Shown: positions 7,038-14,901, counted from the stretch's first letter. The stretch is 17,541 nucleotides of DNA from DATAVB01 sp040414495 (GCA_040414495.1 JBEDUI010000273.1:1-17541), one strand, 5' to 3'. Made by a program: numbers and translations. Notes: generated by a model not told the origin, from the letters alone.

Positions 7038-9205
7038 CTCACGTGCACGACTTCGTGCCCACTGATCGACGGGATCCGCAGGCTGGCCCAACCGTCAGCC
7101 ACCTCGACATCGACCTTCTCGCCGGCAACCAACAACTGCGCCTGCGAGCAAGACGCCCCGTCGTGCAGCCGGACCCGTATCTCGTACGGACCGGTGGCCA
7201 GCAACTCAGTGATCGGCCCGGTGTGGGTCACCGTCCCAGTCAGGTTGACCAGGTGCAGCACCGCCGCCTCGCCCTGGGCGTAAAGCCGGCAGTCCAGCAT
7301 TCCCGGCCCAAAGACCTGGAGCGGGATGTCGTCCCGGCTGACCCACCGGACCAGATTTGCCAGCAACGTGGCGTGATCGGGCTGTTTGTCCCGGTCGTAG
7401 CAGCGGTCCAGGTCGGCCGGCAGGTACGCGACCCGGCCTGATCCGTCCACCTCTCGCATCGCCAACGCTGACAGTTCGCTGCGCGGGTGCTCCATCCACG
7501 ACTTCTCCGGCGGATAGATGGGGAACGGCGGTACCAGGGTCAGGGGGCACTGCACACCCTCGTCCACCACGACCGCCTCGATCCGACCGCCAAAGGGCAG
7601 TACGTCGGTCTCCTCGAATCCGCGCAAGACCTCGTGCCGGGTGCCATCGGCCGCCGGCTCAGTACCGGTCATTGGGCCGTCGATGCCGGCCCGCAGTTCC
7701 GGCGCCAGTCGCAGGTACGAGTGCCGGCCCCAGGACGCCCAGTTCGTCGACCCGCCCGCGGCCGTGCCATGGTGCGCCCCGGTTGCGTGCACACCGAGTA
7801 CATCGGCCAGCGCGAAATCCTCCCGCAGCGCGCCGGTTTCGTCGTACCGGCTGCTTTCCCCGGTGGCCAGCAGGCCACCGCCCGTGGCCACGAATTGCCG
7901 TACCTGCGCGCATTGCGCGTCCGACAGGGCCGCCACATTCGGCAGCACCAAAGCCGAGAGCTTGTCCCGGCCGATGTGGTCGGCGTGCACCACCTGATAG
8001 GGGATGCGCGCGGTGATCAGCGCCTCGACGATGCCGCGATACGGCCCGGCCACCCGCCGGTCGGGGTCCTCCCGGCCGTAGAAATCGGTGTTGTCCTGGG
8101 TCCAGACGACGCCGACCGTCCCTAGTGGACGGCGGCCGGTCATTTTCTGGTCGTGTTCGCTGTGCCAGCGCATGACCGGCTCGGCGGTTCGGTATTGCCG
8201 CCGGTCCTCGTGATACGCGCTGATGTGATGCCACCACGGCTGGATGCCGCCGGCGAATCCGGACAGCATCCACATATGCGCTTCGGGGGCGGGCTTGGAG
8301 CCGAGCCGGAACGTCGGGTCGCCGGCGTTGTACATCGCCATGCTCTCGGGTACGAGCGTGTCCCAGCCGGTGATTCCATGAATCAGCGCACCACTGTCCG
8401 CATTGGACTGAAAGCCCAGTTCCTTGTGCCGCCACTGGGAATCGAGAAATACGATCGGCGCCCGTTCCAGCAATTCCTTGTGCGGCCGGAGTCGGCGGGC
8501 CTGTTCGCTGATCTGGCCGCCGTTCATGCCGATCCACAGGCAATTCGGGCCGCCGGCGGCCTTGGTCACTTTGTTGTTCAGATCCCAGACCGCGATCCGA
8601 CGCTGGTAGCTCCAGGTGATCCAGGCCCGGTACGCCGGGTCGTTCCAGTCCACAGTGGATGGCAGCGCGTTCCCGGTGGTTTCGCGGAAGCTCTTGGCGC
8701 AGTACTGGCAATAGCAGATGCTGTCGCGATCCAGCCCGCTCCAGCTGTTGTCGGCGAAACCCTCGGGGTGAGTGCGTTCGATGATTTCGGTGAGCACCGA
8801 GGGCAGGAATTCGCTGTAGTACGGGCTGTTGATGCAGGCCACGTACTGCCCACCGCTGCGGTAGGGCACGCCCTCGGCGTCAACCGCGAACCAATCCGGA
8901 TGCTCGATATAGAACGGCTGGTCGGCCCGGTTGGAATCCATCCGGGCCACCACGACAATTCCCTCGGCCCGGGCCGCGGCCGCGATATCGCCGTAGAAAT
9001 CGCGATCACCCAGGTATTCGGCCCGGTGTTGCAGCCGATATTTGCTCGGGTAGTACGCGACGATGCCGCCGGCGTTGACGATGACGCCCTGGACCCGGGT
9101 GCGCCGCCAATAACCGGTCCACCAGTCCATGTCGTAGCGGCTCGGGTCGATTTCGGTCAGGTTGGTTTGTCCCCAACGCAGGGTGCGCTGATACCACGGC
9201 GTCAT
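7034..9205 (-). CDS. Glycosidase-like protein: TIM barrel plus beta-galactosidase-type trimerization domain
   Basis: This 723-residue protein has no signal peptide and is probably cytoplasmic. Residues about 1-355 form a TIM-barrel-like domain of the hypothetical glycosyl hydrolase (GHL6/GH42-related) type, with WGQTNLTEIDPSRYD at the start, GFADNSW (149-155) and a CYCQYC cluster with Cys at 164, 166 and 169. Residues about 361-480 (LGTVGVVWTQDNTDFYGRED, then RQFVATGGGLLATGE) match the glutamine-amidotransferase-like trimerization domain of GH42 beta-galactosidases. The C-terminus (about 640-723) is beta-rich. It is the last gene of a sugar ABC operon: its ATG overlaps the preceding stop (ATGA), with AAGGAG 8 nt upstream. 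An exo-acting glycosidase on the imported sugar is inferred; I cannot name the substrate or the catalytic acids. Confidence 0.8.
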   Translation of the reverse strand: MTPWYQRTLRWGQTNLTEIDPSRYDMDWWTGYWRRTRVQGVIVNAGGIVAYYPSKYRLQHRAEYLGDRDFYGDIAAAARAEGIVVVARMDSNRADQPFYIEHPDWFAVDAEGVPYRSGGQYVACINSPYYSEFLPSVLTEIIERTHPEGFADNSWSGLDRDSICYCQYCAKSFRETTGNALPSTVDWNDPAYRAWITWSYQRRIAVWDLNNKVTKAAGGPNCLWIGMNGGQISEQARRLRPHKELLERAPIVFLDSQWRHKELGFQSNADSGALIHGITGWDTLVPESMAMYNAGDPTFRLGSKPAPEAHMWMLSGFAGGIQPWWHHISAYHEDRRQYRTAEPVMRWHSEHDQKMTGRRPLGTVGVVWTQDNTDFYGREDPDRRVAGPYRGIVEALITARIPYQVVHADHIGRDKLSALVLPNVAALSDAQCAQVRQFVATGGGLLATGESSRYDETGALREDFALADVLGVHATGAHHGTAAGGSTNWASWGRHSYLRLAPELRAGIDGPMTGTEPAADGTRHEVLRGFEETDVLPFGGRIEAVVVDEGVQCPLTLVPPFPIYPPEKSWMEHPRSELSALAMREVDGSGRVAYLPADLDRCYDRDKQPDHATLLANLVRWVSRDDIPLQVFGPGMLDCRLYAQGEAAVLHLVNLTGTVTHTGPITELLATGPYEIRVRLHDGASCSQAQLLVAGEKVDVEVADGWASLRIPSISGHEVVHVS

Positions 9206-10668
9206 TTGCGCAGCTCCTTGACCGCCGCGCCGGCGCCGGACAGGTTGTCCAGCGCCATCTCCGAGTATTTCCGGCTCAGCACCACGCCCTGGGCGCCACC
9301 GTCGAACGCCGCCAGCACGGCATCCCGGACGCCCTCCGGCGTGCAGTGGGTCAGGTCAGCGCCGGCGGTGCTGTCCGCATTGATGCCCGAGGACGCCTCC
9401 GACCGCTTCTTCCGGTCGGCGACCGCGGCCTCGACCTGACCGACCGGAATGTCGATGTCGATGCCGGGGTAGATCTTGCAGTCGGGCCCGGCCGAGGCCA
9501 CCGCGCGTACCGTCTCGCGGCGGACGTAATCGGCGGTGAACCCGGTCTGCGGCAGCTTCTCGTACGGCCCTTCCTCCAGCTGCAACAGCTTGAGCAGCAG
9601 GGGATAGGCCTGCTCGGGGTCGGCGTCGGCGAAGATGCTGTTGCAGATCTTGCTGACCCAGGTGTGGAAACGGGGCCCGGCGCAATTGTTGTACGAGACG
9701 ACCTTGATGAAGTCCGACAGCTTGGCCAGTTCGGCGTAGTCCTGGTCGGCCCGGTAGAACGGGCTGAACGAAATGTCGTGGTAGACATGCCAGCCGACCT
9801 GGATCGTGTTCTTGCAGGCCTTGGCCACCCCGTAGATGTCCCGGTAGATCTGGCGTTGGCTGTCTGTCCACAGTGTCTGCCAGGCCAGGATTTCCGGGTA
9901 CTGCAACAGCAGTCGCCAGAACGTGACGAAGGCGCCGTCGGCCGGCCTCTGTCCGGAGCCGACTTTCACGTTCCATTCCAACAGGGCGCGATACCCCTCC
10001 TGGGCACGGCGTACGTCGATGCCGCGATCGGCCGCGATGTCCTTACAGTGCCGGCAGAAACAACTCACCAGCCCGGCTGTGATCGGGCCCTGCATGATGA
10101 GGTTCAGCGGGCCGGGTCGTTCGGAACACCAGGCCAATCCGTCGAGGTCGTAGCTTTTCACGTAGTCCTCGACGATGCTCAGATGCCAATTGCGGTAGTC
10201 CGGATTGTTGAAGCACGGCCGGGTCGTCGGCCGGCCCCAGACATCAACCTCCAGCACCTTCGGGAAATTCGGGTAATTGCGCAGCGCCTGCGCATACCCG
10301 CTCTCCTCCATCCAGGCGTACGAGGCCATGCCCCGCGATTTCGCCTCCGGCACCACGGCTTCCAGGAAGTCCCAGTCCGGGTGCTCGGGAGCCCGGCCGA
10401 CCGACCCCAGCACCGAGTTGCCGTAGAACTCCGGGTGCACGGTGGCGTAATTTCCACCGACCCAGTCCAGATCGTATTCCTGTACGCCGTGGTCGGGCAG
10501 CGGGTGACCGGGCACCTGCCGGCCGCCGGTGCCGCGGGTCCAGGTCGGAGTGGCCAGGAACAGTGCGTTGACTCCGCCGCGCTCCTGCAGAGTGTCCAGG
10601 ACGCTGTTCACACCCTCGTCAACGAACGACACTGCGCCGATCTGCAGGGCGATGAACGGGTCGGTCAT
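9202..10668 (-). CDS. TIM-barrel glycosidase-like protein, substrate unknown
   Basis: This 488-residue soluble protein lacks a signal peptide. Its fold signs resemble hypothetical glycoside hydrolase families: FIALQIGAVSFVDEGV at the N-terminus, PEFYGNSVLG, a strand YDLDGLAWCSERPGP (173-187, with Glu183 as a possible active-site residue) and a CFCRHC cluster (Cys 203, 205, 208) placed just as in the downstream partner, suggesting a shared ancestor. WHVYHDISFSP and IKVVSYNNCAGPR continue the barrel. It lacks the GH42-type trimerization domain. ATG is supported by GAAGGAG 5 nt upstream. The stop overlaps the next gene by 4 nt, and the upstream permease ends 20 nt before, so it belongs to the operon. 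It could be an isomerase or lyase with the same fold; glycosidase is the more likely role by context. Confidence 0.72.
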   Translation of the reverse strand: MTDPFIALQIGAVSFVDEGVNSVLDTLQERGGVNALFLATPTWTRGTGGRQVPGHPLPDHGVQEYDLDWVGGNYATVHPEFYGNSVLGSVGRAPEHPDWDFLEAVVPEAKSRGMASYAWMEESGYAQALRNYPNFPKVLEVDVWGRPTTRPCFNNPDYRNWHLSIVEDYVKSYDLDGLAWCSERPGPLNLIMQGPITAGLVSCFCRHCKDIAADRGIDVRRAQEGYRALLEWNVKVGSGQRPADGAFVTFWRLLLQYPEILAWQTLWTDSQRQIYRDIYGVAKACKNTIQVGWHVYHDISFSPFYRADQDYAELAKLSDFIKVVSYNNCAGPRFHTWVSKICNSIFADADPEQAYPLLLKLLQLEEGPYEKLPQTGFTADYVRRETVRAVASAGPDCKIYPGIDIDIPVGQVEAAVADRKKRSEASSGINADSTAGADLTHCTPEGVRDAVLAAFDGGAQGVVLSRKYSEMALDNLSGAGAAVKELRK

Positions 10669-10688
10669 GAATTCTCCTTCGAGACTGC

Positions 10689-11573
10689 TCAGCCGCGTAG
10701 GCCGGTCATGGTGATTCCTTGGATAAAGAAGCGCTGCGTCACCAGATACAGCACCAGAACGGGGACGACGCAGATCGTCGCGGCGGCCATCAGCAGGCTG
10801 ACCTGGCTGAAGTACTGGCCCTGGAATTCGGCCATGGCGACCGGGAGCGTCTCCAGCTTGGCCGAGCTGAGGTAGATGATCGGTCCGAAAATGTCATTCC
10901 ACGATTCGAGGAAGGTGAACATCCCGATGGCGGCCAGCGACGGTTTCGTCTGCGGCAGCATGACCTTCAGATAGATCGTGAACGTACTGGCGCCGTCGAT
11001 ACGGCCGGCGTCCTCGAGGTCCTGCGGCAGCGTCATGAACGACTGGCGCATCAGGAACGTCGCGAACACCGGGGTGAACACCCGCGGCACCCACAGTGGA
11101 TAGTGCGTGTCGACCCAGCCGATCTTGGAAAAGATGATGTATTGCGGAATCAGGTAGATGATTCCCGGGATGATCGCGGTCGACAGCAGCATCGTGAACA
11201 GCAGATTCCGCCCGGCGAACCGCAACCGGGCGAAGGCGAAGCCGGCCAACGACGAGGTGATCAGGACGCCGACCACGTTGTACACGGCCAGCTTGACGCT
11301 GTTGAAGAAATACCGCGGGATGATGTCGAAGACCTTGCTGTAGTTGCTCCACTGTGGATGCGCCGGCCAGAAGCTCGGTGGCACGGTGAGCACGTCCGCC
11401 TCGGGCTTCAACGACGAGGAGATCATCCAGATCAATGGCAGCAGGAACGCGATCGCGATGATGATCATCACGATATACAGCAGGGCCCGCGGTCCGGTTC
11501 GGCGCACCATTCCGGGCCTGCCGTTGCGTCGCACCGGCGTCGCGGTGCCGCTGCGCTGTGCGGCGACGGTCAT
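10689..11573 (-). CDS. Carbohydrate ABC transporter permease, MalG type
   Basis: This 294-residue inner-membrane permease of the binding-protein-dependent sugar importer family pairs with the MalF-type subunit encoded upstream. After a basic N-terminus the first helix is about residues 30-52 (ALLYIVMIIIAIAFLLPLIW), with about six helices in all. The cytoplasmic EAA loop, which docks the ATPase, reads EDAGRIDGASTFTIYLKVML from residue 187, ending in the conserved LP. It terminates in the MalG-like ...FIQGITMTGLRG tail. The ATG is preceded by GAAAGGA about 5 nt upstream. It lies 33 nt after the MalF-type stop. No ATPase gene is present in the window. Confidence 0.93.
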   Translation of the reverse strand: MTVAAQRSGTATPVRRNGRPGMVRRTGPRALLYIVMIIIAIAFLLPLIWMISSSLKPEADVLTVPPSFWPAHPQWSNYSKVFDIIPRYFFNSVKLAVYNVVGVLITSSLAGFAFARLRFAGRNLLFTMLLSTAIIPGIIYLIPQYIIFSKIGWVDTHYPLWVPRVFTPVFATFLMRQSFMTLPQDLEDAGRIDGASTFTIYLKVMLPQTKPSLAAIGMFTFLESWNDIFGPIIYLSSAKLETLPVAMAEFQGQYFSQVSLLMAAATICVVPVLVLYLVTQRFFIQGITMTGLRG

Positions 11574-11606
11574 GCCGATCCTTTCTCCAGAAGGGGTCCG
11601 GTGTGC

Positions 11607-12548
11607 CTATCCGTAGAAAACCCAGCGTTTCTGCAGTTTCCACTGGATGAACGTGATGAGCGCGATGAAGACGAACATCAGCCAGGCCATGGCCGAGGCG
11701 TAGCCCATCTTCCCGTAGGCAAAGGCATTCTGATACAGGTAATAGATATAGACGCTGCTGTCGTGCCCGGGTCCGCCCTGCGTCATCACGTAGATCAGGC
11801 CGAATACCTGGAACGAGGAAATGAACTGTGTGATCAGCAGGAAGAAGAACTGCGGGGTGAGCAAAGGCAGCACGATCGACCACGTGCGGCGGATCGCGCC
11901 GGCACCGTCCATTGTGGCCGCTTCCTGCACCTCGGCCGGGATGCCCTGCAGACCGGCTAGTAGGATGACCATCGGATAGCCGACGCCCTGCCACACGCTG
12001 ACAAAGATCAACGCGGGAATGACCCAGTTGGTATCGGACAGCCAGGCCGGGCCGTGAATACCGAATTGTGAGAGCAGTCCGTTGATCACGCCCTGGCTGG
12101 GATCGTAGAAATAAAACCAGACGAACCCGATGGCGACGATGTTCGTGACGTACGGCGCGAAGTAGGCGAGCCGGAACAGCGCAACCCAGCGCACGTTCTG
12201 GTTGCACAGCACAGCCAGAAAGAACGCCAGAATGATCGTCAGCGGAATCGTGCCGATGGTGAAGTAGATCGTGTTCTTCACCGTGGCGCTGAAGAGCTGA
12301 TCCCCATTGAAGAGCGTACGGAAGTTCTCCAGCCCGATGAATTTCGGCGGATTGATTCCGTTCCAGCTGGTGAGCGAGGCGTACATCGAGACCAGGATCG
12401 GGATCAGCTGGAAGAGGATCACCCCGCCGATCACCGGGGCGACGAAGAGCCATCCCTCGATATTTCGGCGCATGCCGAATTTGGCGCGGGTCCTACGTCG
12501 GCGGGTCGTCCGCGGAGCTACGCGCTGGACGGATGCGCTGGTAGCCAT
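11607..12548 (-). CDS. Carbohydrate ABC transporter permease, MalF type
   Basis: This 313-residue permease has an Arg-rich cytoplasmic N-terminus (about 1-30, with TTRRRRTRAK) and then six hydrophobic segments beginning with EGWLFVAPVIGGVILFQLIP. SLTSWNG and the FIGLENFRTLF loop are typical of MalF/UgpA-type subunits. The EAA loop reads EVQEAATMDGAGAIRRTWS from residue 206, ending at LP 227-228. The periplasmic-side VMTQGGPGHDSSVYIYYLYQ motif is also typical. It starts 15 nt after the stop of the binding-protein gene; the ribosome site is poor (GCGAGAA), which suggests coupling to the upstream gene. With the MalG-type subunit it forms the translocation pore for an oligosaccharide. Confidence 0.93.
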   Translation of the reverse strand: MATSASVQRVAPRTTRRRRTRAKFGMRRNIEGWLFVAPVIGGVILFQLIPILVSMYASLTSWNGINPPKFIGLENFRTLFNGDQLFSATVKNTIYFTIGTIPLTIILAFFLAVLCNQNVRWVALFRLAYFAPYVTNIVAIGFVWFYFYDPSQGVINGLLSQFGIHGPAWLSDTNWVIPALIFVSVWQGVGYPMVILLAGLQGIPAEVQEAATMDGAGAIRRTWSIVLPLLTPQFFFLLITQFISSFQVFGLIYVMTQGGPGHDSSVYIYYLYQNAFAYGKMGYASAMAWLMFVFIALITFIQWKLQKRWVFYG

Positions 12549-12563
12549 ACGATTCTCGCTCTC

Positions 12564-13853
12564 TCAGCTCGTCTCCGACAACGCCTTCTCTACCTGCGAT
12601 CGCAGCGAGGTCAGCACCGACTTCGCCGATTCCTTGCCCAGATAGACGTTGTCCAGCGCGGGCCGGTAAATGTCGCGGGCGCCGAGCGTGTTGGACGTCT
12701 GGTTGGGCTGGGTCAGATGCGTGCCGGCCTCGGCGAACAAATTCAAATGGGCCGGCGATGCCTTGTCCGGCTTGACCGCCTTGGCCGCGGTGTTGTTGAT
12801 CGGCGTGTACTGCCGGCCCTGGGCCAGAATCGCGCCGCCCTCTGGTCCGCTCAGGTATTTCAGCAGTTCCCAGGCCAGGTCGGGATTGCGGGCTGATTTC
12901 GGTACCGCGAACACCACCACGCTCGATTCGGTGCGCTGGTTGACCTTGGCCGGCGGCGGCGCGATGTCCCACTTGAAGTTCTTGATGTTCTCCCGGAAAT
13001 ACGGCGTCACGCCGAAGGTGTCGAACAGCATCGCGACCTTTTGCTGGGCGAAGAACGACGTGTCGGTGTCGACCCCCTGCAATTCCGACCAGGGCGGCTG
13101 GACCTGGTGCTTGGTGGTGAGGTCGGTGGCCCACTGGATCGCTTCGATGCCCTTCGGCGTGGCCAGGGTGAACTTCTTGCCGTTGGCCGAGTAAATGCCG
13201 GTCGGGTCGCCGTTGTTGATCGAGAAAGTCTGCTCTACGCCGGTATCCAGATACACCAGGCAGCCCCACTTGCCGGCACCCTTGGTGAGTTTCTTCGCCG
13301 TAGCCAGGAAATCGTCCCAGCTCCAGCCCTCGCCCGACCACGTCGTCGGCGGCAACGTCGCGCCGGCGGATTTGAACCAGTCAACGTTGTAATAGATCAC
13401 CCGGGGCTGATAGCCGATCACCCACGCGGTGTGCTTGCCATCGGGTTGCCGGGGAAAGTTGAAGACCGGCCCGGCGAAGTCGGCGACATTTATCTTGTCG
13501 CGCTTCATGTACCTGGTCAGATCGAGCAGCGTGCCGGTGTCGGAGAACCCGCGGACATAGTCGTCGTTGATTCGCACGATGTCCGGCGCGGACCCGCTGG
13601 CGAGCGCCGTTCGCATTTTCGTGTCGTAATCATTGGTAGGCGCCGGCTGCACGTCCACCTTCTTGCCGGTTTTCTTCTCGAAGGCGTTGATCGCCTGTCC
13701 CAGCGGTGTGCCCTCGGTTATTTCCCAGTTGAGGAACGTGAGTGTGTTCTTGTCCTCAGATCCCCGCCCACAGGCCGAAAGCGCCGCCGAGGAGCCGGCC
13801 ACGGCCAGGGTTTGCAGCATGGTTCGACGGCTGAACGTGCTGCGATCTCTCAT
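12564..13853 (-). CDS. Tat-exported lipoprotein, sugar ABC transporter substrate-binding protein (family 1)
   Basis: This 429-residue extracellular solute-binding protein would deliver sugar to the adjacent permeases. The N-terminus has a twin-arginine signal (FSRRTMLQTLAVAGSSAAL, Arg 9-10) and a lipobox LSAC with Cys28 as the lipidation site, so it should be exported folded and anchored to the membrane. The mature part carries LTFLNWEITEGTPLGQAINA, FEKKTGKKVDVQP, ALASGSAPDIVRINDDYV and VVFAVPKSARNPDLAWELLK, all family-1 patterns. ATG 13853 is chosen because GAAGGA lies 7 nt upstream and it places the Tat signal at the N-terminus; an upstream in-frame ATG (13913) would add 20 residues before it. 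It is the first gene of the operon. The sugar is not evident. Confidence 0.93.
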   Translation of the reverse strand: MRDRSTFSRRTMLQTLAVAGSSAALSACGRGSEDKNTLTFLNWEITEGTPLGQAINAFEKKTGKKVDVQPAPTNDYDTKMRTALASGSAPDIVRINDDYVRGFSDTGTLLDLTRYMKRDKINVADFAGPVFNFPRQPDGKHTAWVIGYQPRVIYYNVDWFKSAGATLPPTTWSGEGWSWDDFLATAKKLTKGAGKWGCLVYLDTGVEQTFSINNGDPTGIYSANGKKFTLATPKGIEAIQWATDLTTKHQVQPPWSELQGVDTDTSFFAQQKVAMLFDTFGVTPYFRENIKNFKWDIAPPPAKVNQRTESSVVVFAVPKSARNPDLAWELLKYLSGPEGGAILAQGRQYTPINNTAAKAVKPDKASPAHLNLFAEAGTHLTQPNQTSNTLGARDIYRPALDNVYLGKESAKSVLTSLRSQVEKALSETS

Positions 13854-13931
13854 CACAGATCCTTCTCGCCGGCCGGTGCTCGAGAGTTGCGTCCGCGGCT
13901 CGATGTGCGCCACAGCGGACGATCACGTCAT

Positions 13932-13949
13932 CTTTCCGTATAGCGAAAG
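13932..13949 (-). promoter_or_regulatory. Candidate operator (inverted repeat) upstream of the sugar operon
   Basis: CTTTCCGTATAGCGAAAG is an 18-bp imperfect palindrome: CTTTC and GAAAG arms around a TATA centre with mismatched CG/GC flanks. It lies about 15-32 nt downstream of the predicted transcription start and 79-96 nt before the binding-protein start, where a repressor would block elongation. The TTTCCG...CGAAA style resembles operators of IclR-type and similar sugar regulators; no regulator gene is adjacent. A partly symmetric GCGAAA/TTTTGC pair overlaps its right edge (13943-13960). Confidence 0.5.
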
Positions 13950-13970
13950 TCTCGTTTTGCTTCGTAGAGG

Positions 13971-13999
13971 AGTACACCAGTACGCCAGTCGGACGTCAA
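13971..13999 (-). promoter_or_regulatory. Candidate promoter of the sugar ABC/glycosidase operon
   Basis: On the minus strand TTGACG (complement of 13994-13999) is followed after 17 nt by TGTACT (complement of 13971-13976). The -35 matches the consensus TTGACA at five of six positions; the -10 is weaker. The expected start is near 13964, giving a leader of about 110 nt that contains the candidate operator. Confidence 0.55.
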
Positions 14000-14224
14000 G
14001 GCCGAAACGGGAGCCGGTACACCCCGGTGCGTATTTGGCGGATCATCGTCGCGGCCGGAATTGCCGTCCCCGTCGACGTTGTGCTATCGGCCGGGTATTA
14101 GCGGCAGCCGAACCGGTGAAAAGCCTTATCTGGCGGCGTTCTAGGCGCAGACCTGAATAAGAGTAGGCGGCTTATAAACGCCGCGAGAGAGCGATCGAAT
14201 GCTATGCGAAATGGCCGGGACCGG
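14000..14224. other. Intergenic region between cob(I)alamin adenosyltransferase and the sugar operon
   Basis: The 371-nt gap between the two minus-strand genes (13854-14224) holds the operon promoter and operator in its left part. From 14000 to 14224 I see no credible gene on either strand. It contains a weak hairpin (14167-14184) and locally AT-richer segments such as CTTATAAAC. Nothing resembling an integration site or insertion-sequence end was recognised. Confidence 0.6.
14167..14184 (-). terminator. Weak hairpin downstream of the adenosyltransferase gene
   Basis: GCGGC (14167-14171) pairs with GCCGC (14180-14184) around an 8-nt AT-rich loop, about 41 nt past the stop. On the minus strand it is followed by CTACTCTTATTC, moderately T-rich with no clean run. 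The 5-bp stem is short, so termination here is uncertain. Confidence 0.25.
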
Positions 14225-14791
14225 TCAGCGGGTGGCGCCGGGCCGCCACAACACATCGCCGTTCGGGTTGGCGGCCCGGGCCAATACGAACAGCAGATCG
14301 GAGAGCCGATTCAGATAGCGCGCGGTGAGCACATTGGTGGTTTCCGGCTCGATATCCAGCAAGGCCCACACGCTGCGTTCGGCGCGTCGGGCAATGGTCC
14401 GGGCCTGGTGCAACAGTGCCGCGCCCGGCGTGCCACCGGGAAGGATGAAGCTCTCCAGCTTGGAGAGCCCGGCGTTCACTTCGTCGCAGTCGACCTCCAA
14501 CCGGCGTACCTCCTCGGGGCTGACCCGCAGTCGCTTGTCGTCCGCCTCGATCGGGGCACACAGGTCGGCGCCGACGTCGAAGAGCTCGTTCTGCACTCGC
14601 GTGATGATCGCGGTCACGGGCTCGGGAAGGTTGCCGAGCGCGACCGCCACGCCCAGCGCGGCGTTGGTCTCATCGACATCGGCGTAGGCAATCAGTCGGG
14701 GATGGGTCTTGCGCACTCGGGAAAAGTCACCGAGGCCACTGGTGCCGTCGTCACCGGTCCGCGTGTAGATGTGCGTGAGGTGGATCGCCAT
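14225..14791 (-). CDS. Cob(I)alamin adenosyltransferase, PduO type
   Basis: This 188-residue cytoplasmic enzyme transfers the adenosyl group of ATP to cob(I)alamin, making adenosylcobalamin. The PduO-family ATP-binding N-terminus is clear: IYTRTGDDGTSGLG at residues 8-21. It is followed by YADVDETNAALGVAV, FILPGGTPGAALLHQART, ARRAERSVWAL and YLNRLSDLLFVLAR. ATG 14791 is preferred to an upstream frame extension (to 14890) because the family begins shortly before TRTGDDG. No Shine-Dalgarno is present; TACGCT (complement of 14798-14803) lies exactly 6 nt before the ATG, so the mRNA may be leaderless. It diverges from murA across about 116 nt, the same arrangement as Rv1314c-Rv1315 in M. tuberculosis. 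Confidence 0.93.
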   Translation of the reverse strand: MAIHLTHIYTRTGDDGTSGLGDFSRVRKTHPRLIAYADVDETNAALGVAVALGNLPEPVTAIITRVQNELFDVGADLCAPIEADDKRLRVSPEEVRRLEVDCDEVNAGLSKLESFILPGGTPGAALLHQARTIARRAERSVWALLDIEPETTNVLTARYLNRLSDLLFVLARAANPNGDVLWRPGATR

Positions 14792-14797
14792 GCACGA

Positions 14798-14803
14798 AGC
14801 GTA
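14798..14803 (-). promoter_or_regulatory. Candidate leaderless -10 element for the adenosyltransferase gene
   Basis: On the minus strand TACGCT (TANNNT) stands 6 nt before the ATG at 14791. No good -35 was found at 16-19 nt. Confidence 0.4.
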
Positions 14804-14901
14804 CGGCGGCGCGCAAGGTCGGGGCCGGCGATCGGCTGGGCCCGCGGTGGCGCCGGGCCGGGCGCCCGGAGTGCCTGGCTGGCGGGACATCGCGTAATCC
14901 G

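Noticed and set aside
8153..10875. Long plus-strand open frames (8153-9439 and 9346-10875) opposite the glycosidase genes
   Set aside because: Composition is Val/Gly/Arg/Asp biased as expected of the antisense strand of high-GC genes; no domain signature, and the minus-strand frames carry clear family motifs and ribosome sites.
10894..12453. 519-residue minus-strand frame spanning both permease genes
   Set aside because: It is a shifted frame over two genes with clear permease motifs, runs across their intergenic gap and lacks hydrophobic segments.
13854..13913. Upstream start of the binding protein at 13913
   Set aside because: It would put 20 polar residues before the Tat signal, and a good GAAGGA ribosome site lies inside that stretch at the correct spacing for ATG 13853.
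14000..14224. Insertion-sequence remnant or attachment site near the operon boundary
   Set aside because: No terminal inverted repeat pair, transposase fragment, tRNA end or matching direct repeat at 7034 and 14000-14224 could be found by eye.
14792..14890. Longer adenosyltransferase starting at 14890
   Set aside because: The additional 33 residues are Pro/Arg/Ala rich with no family similarity, and would consume nearly the whole divergent promoter region with murA.
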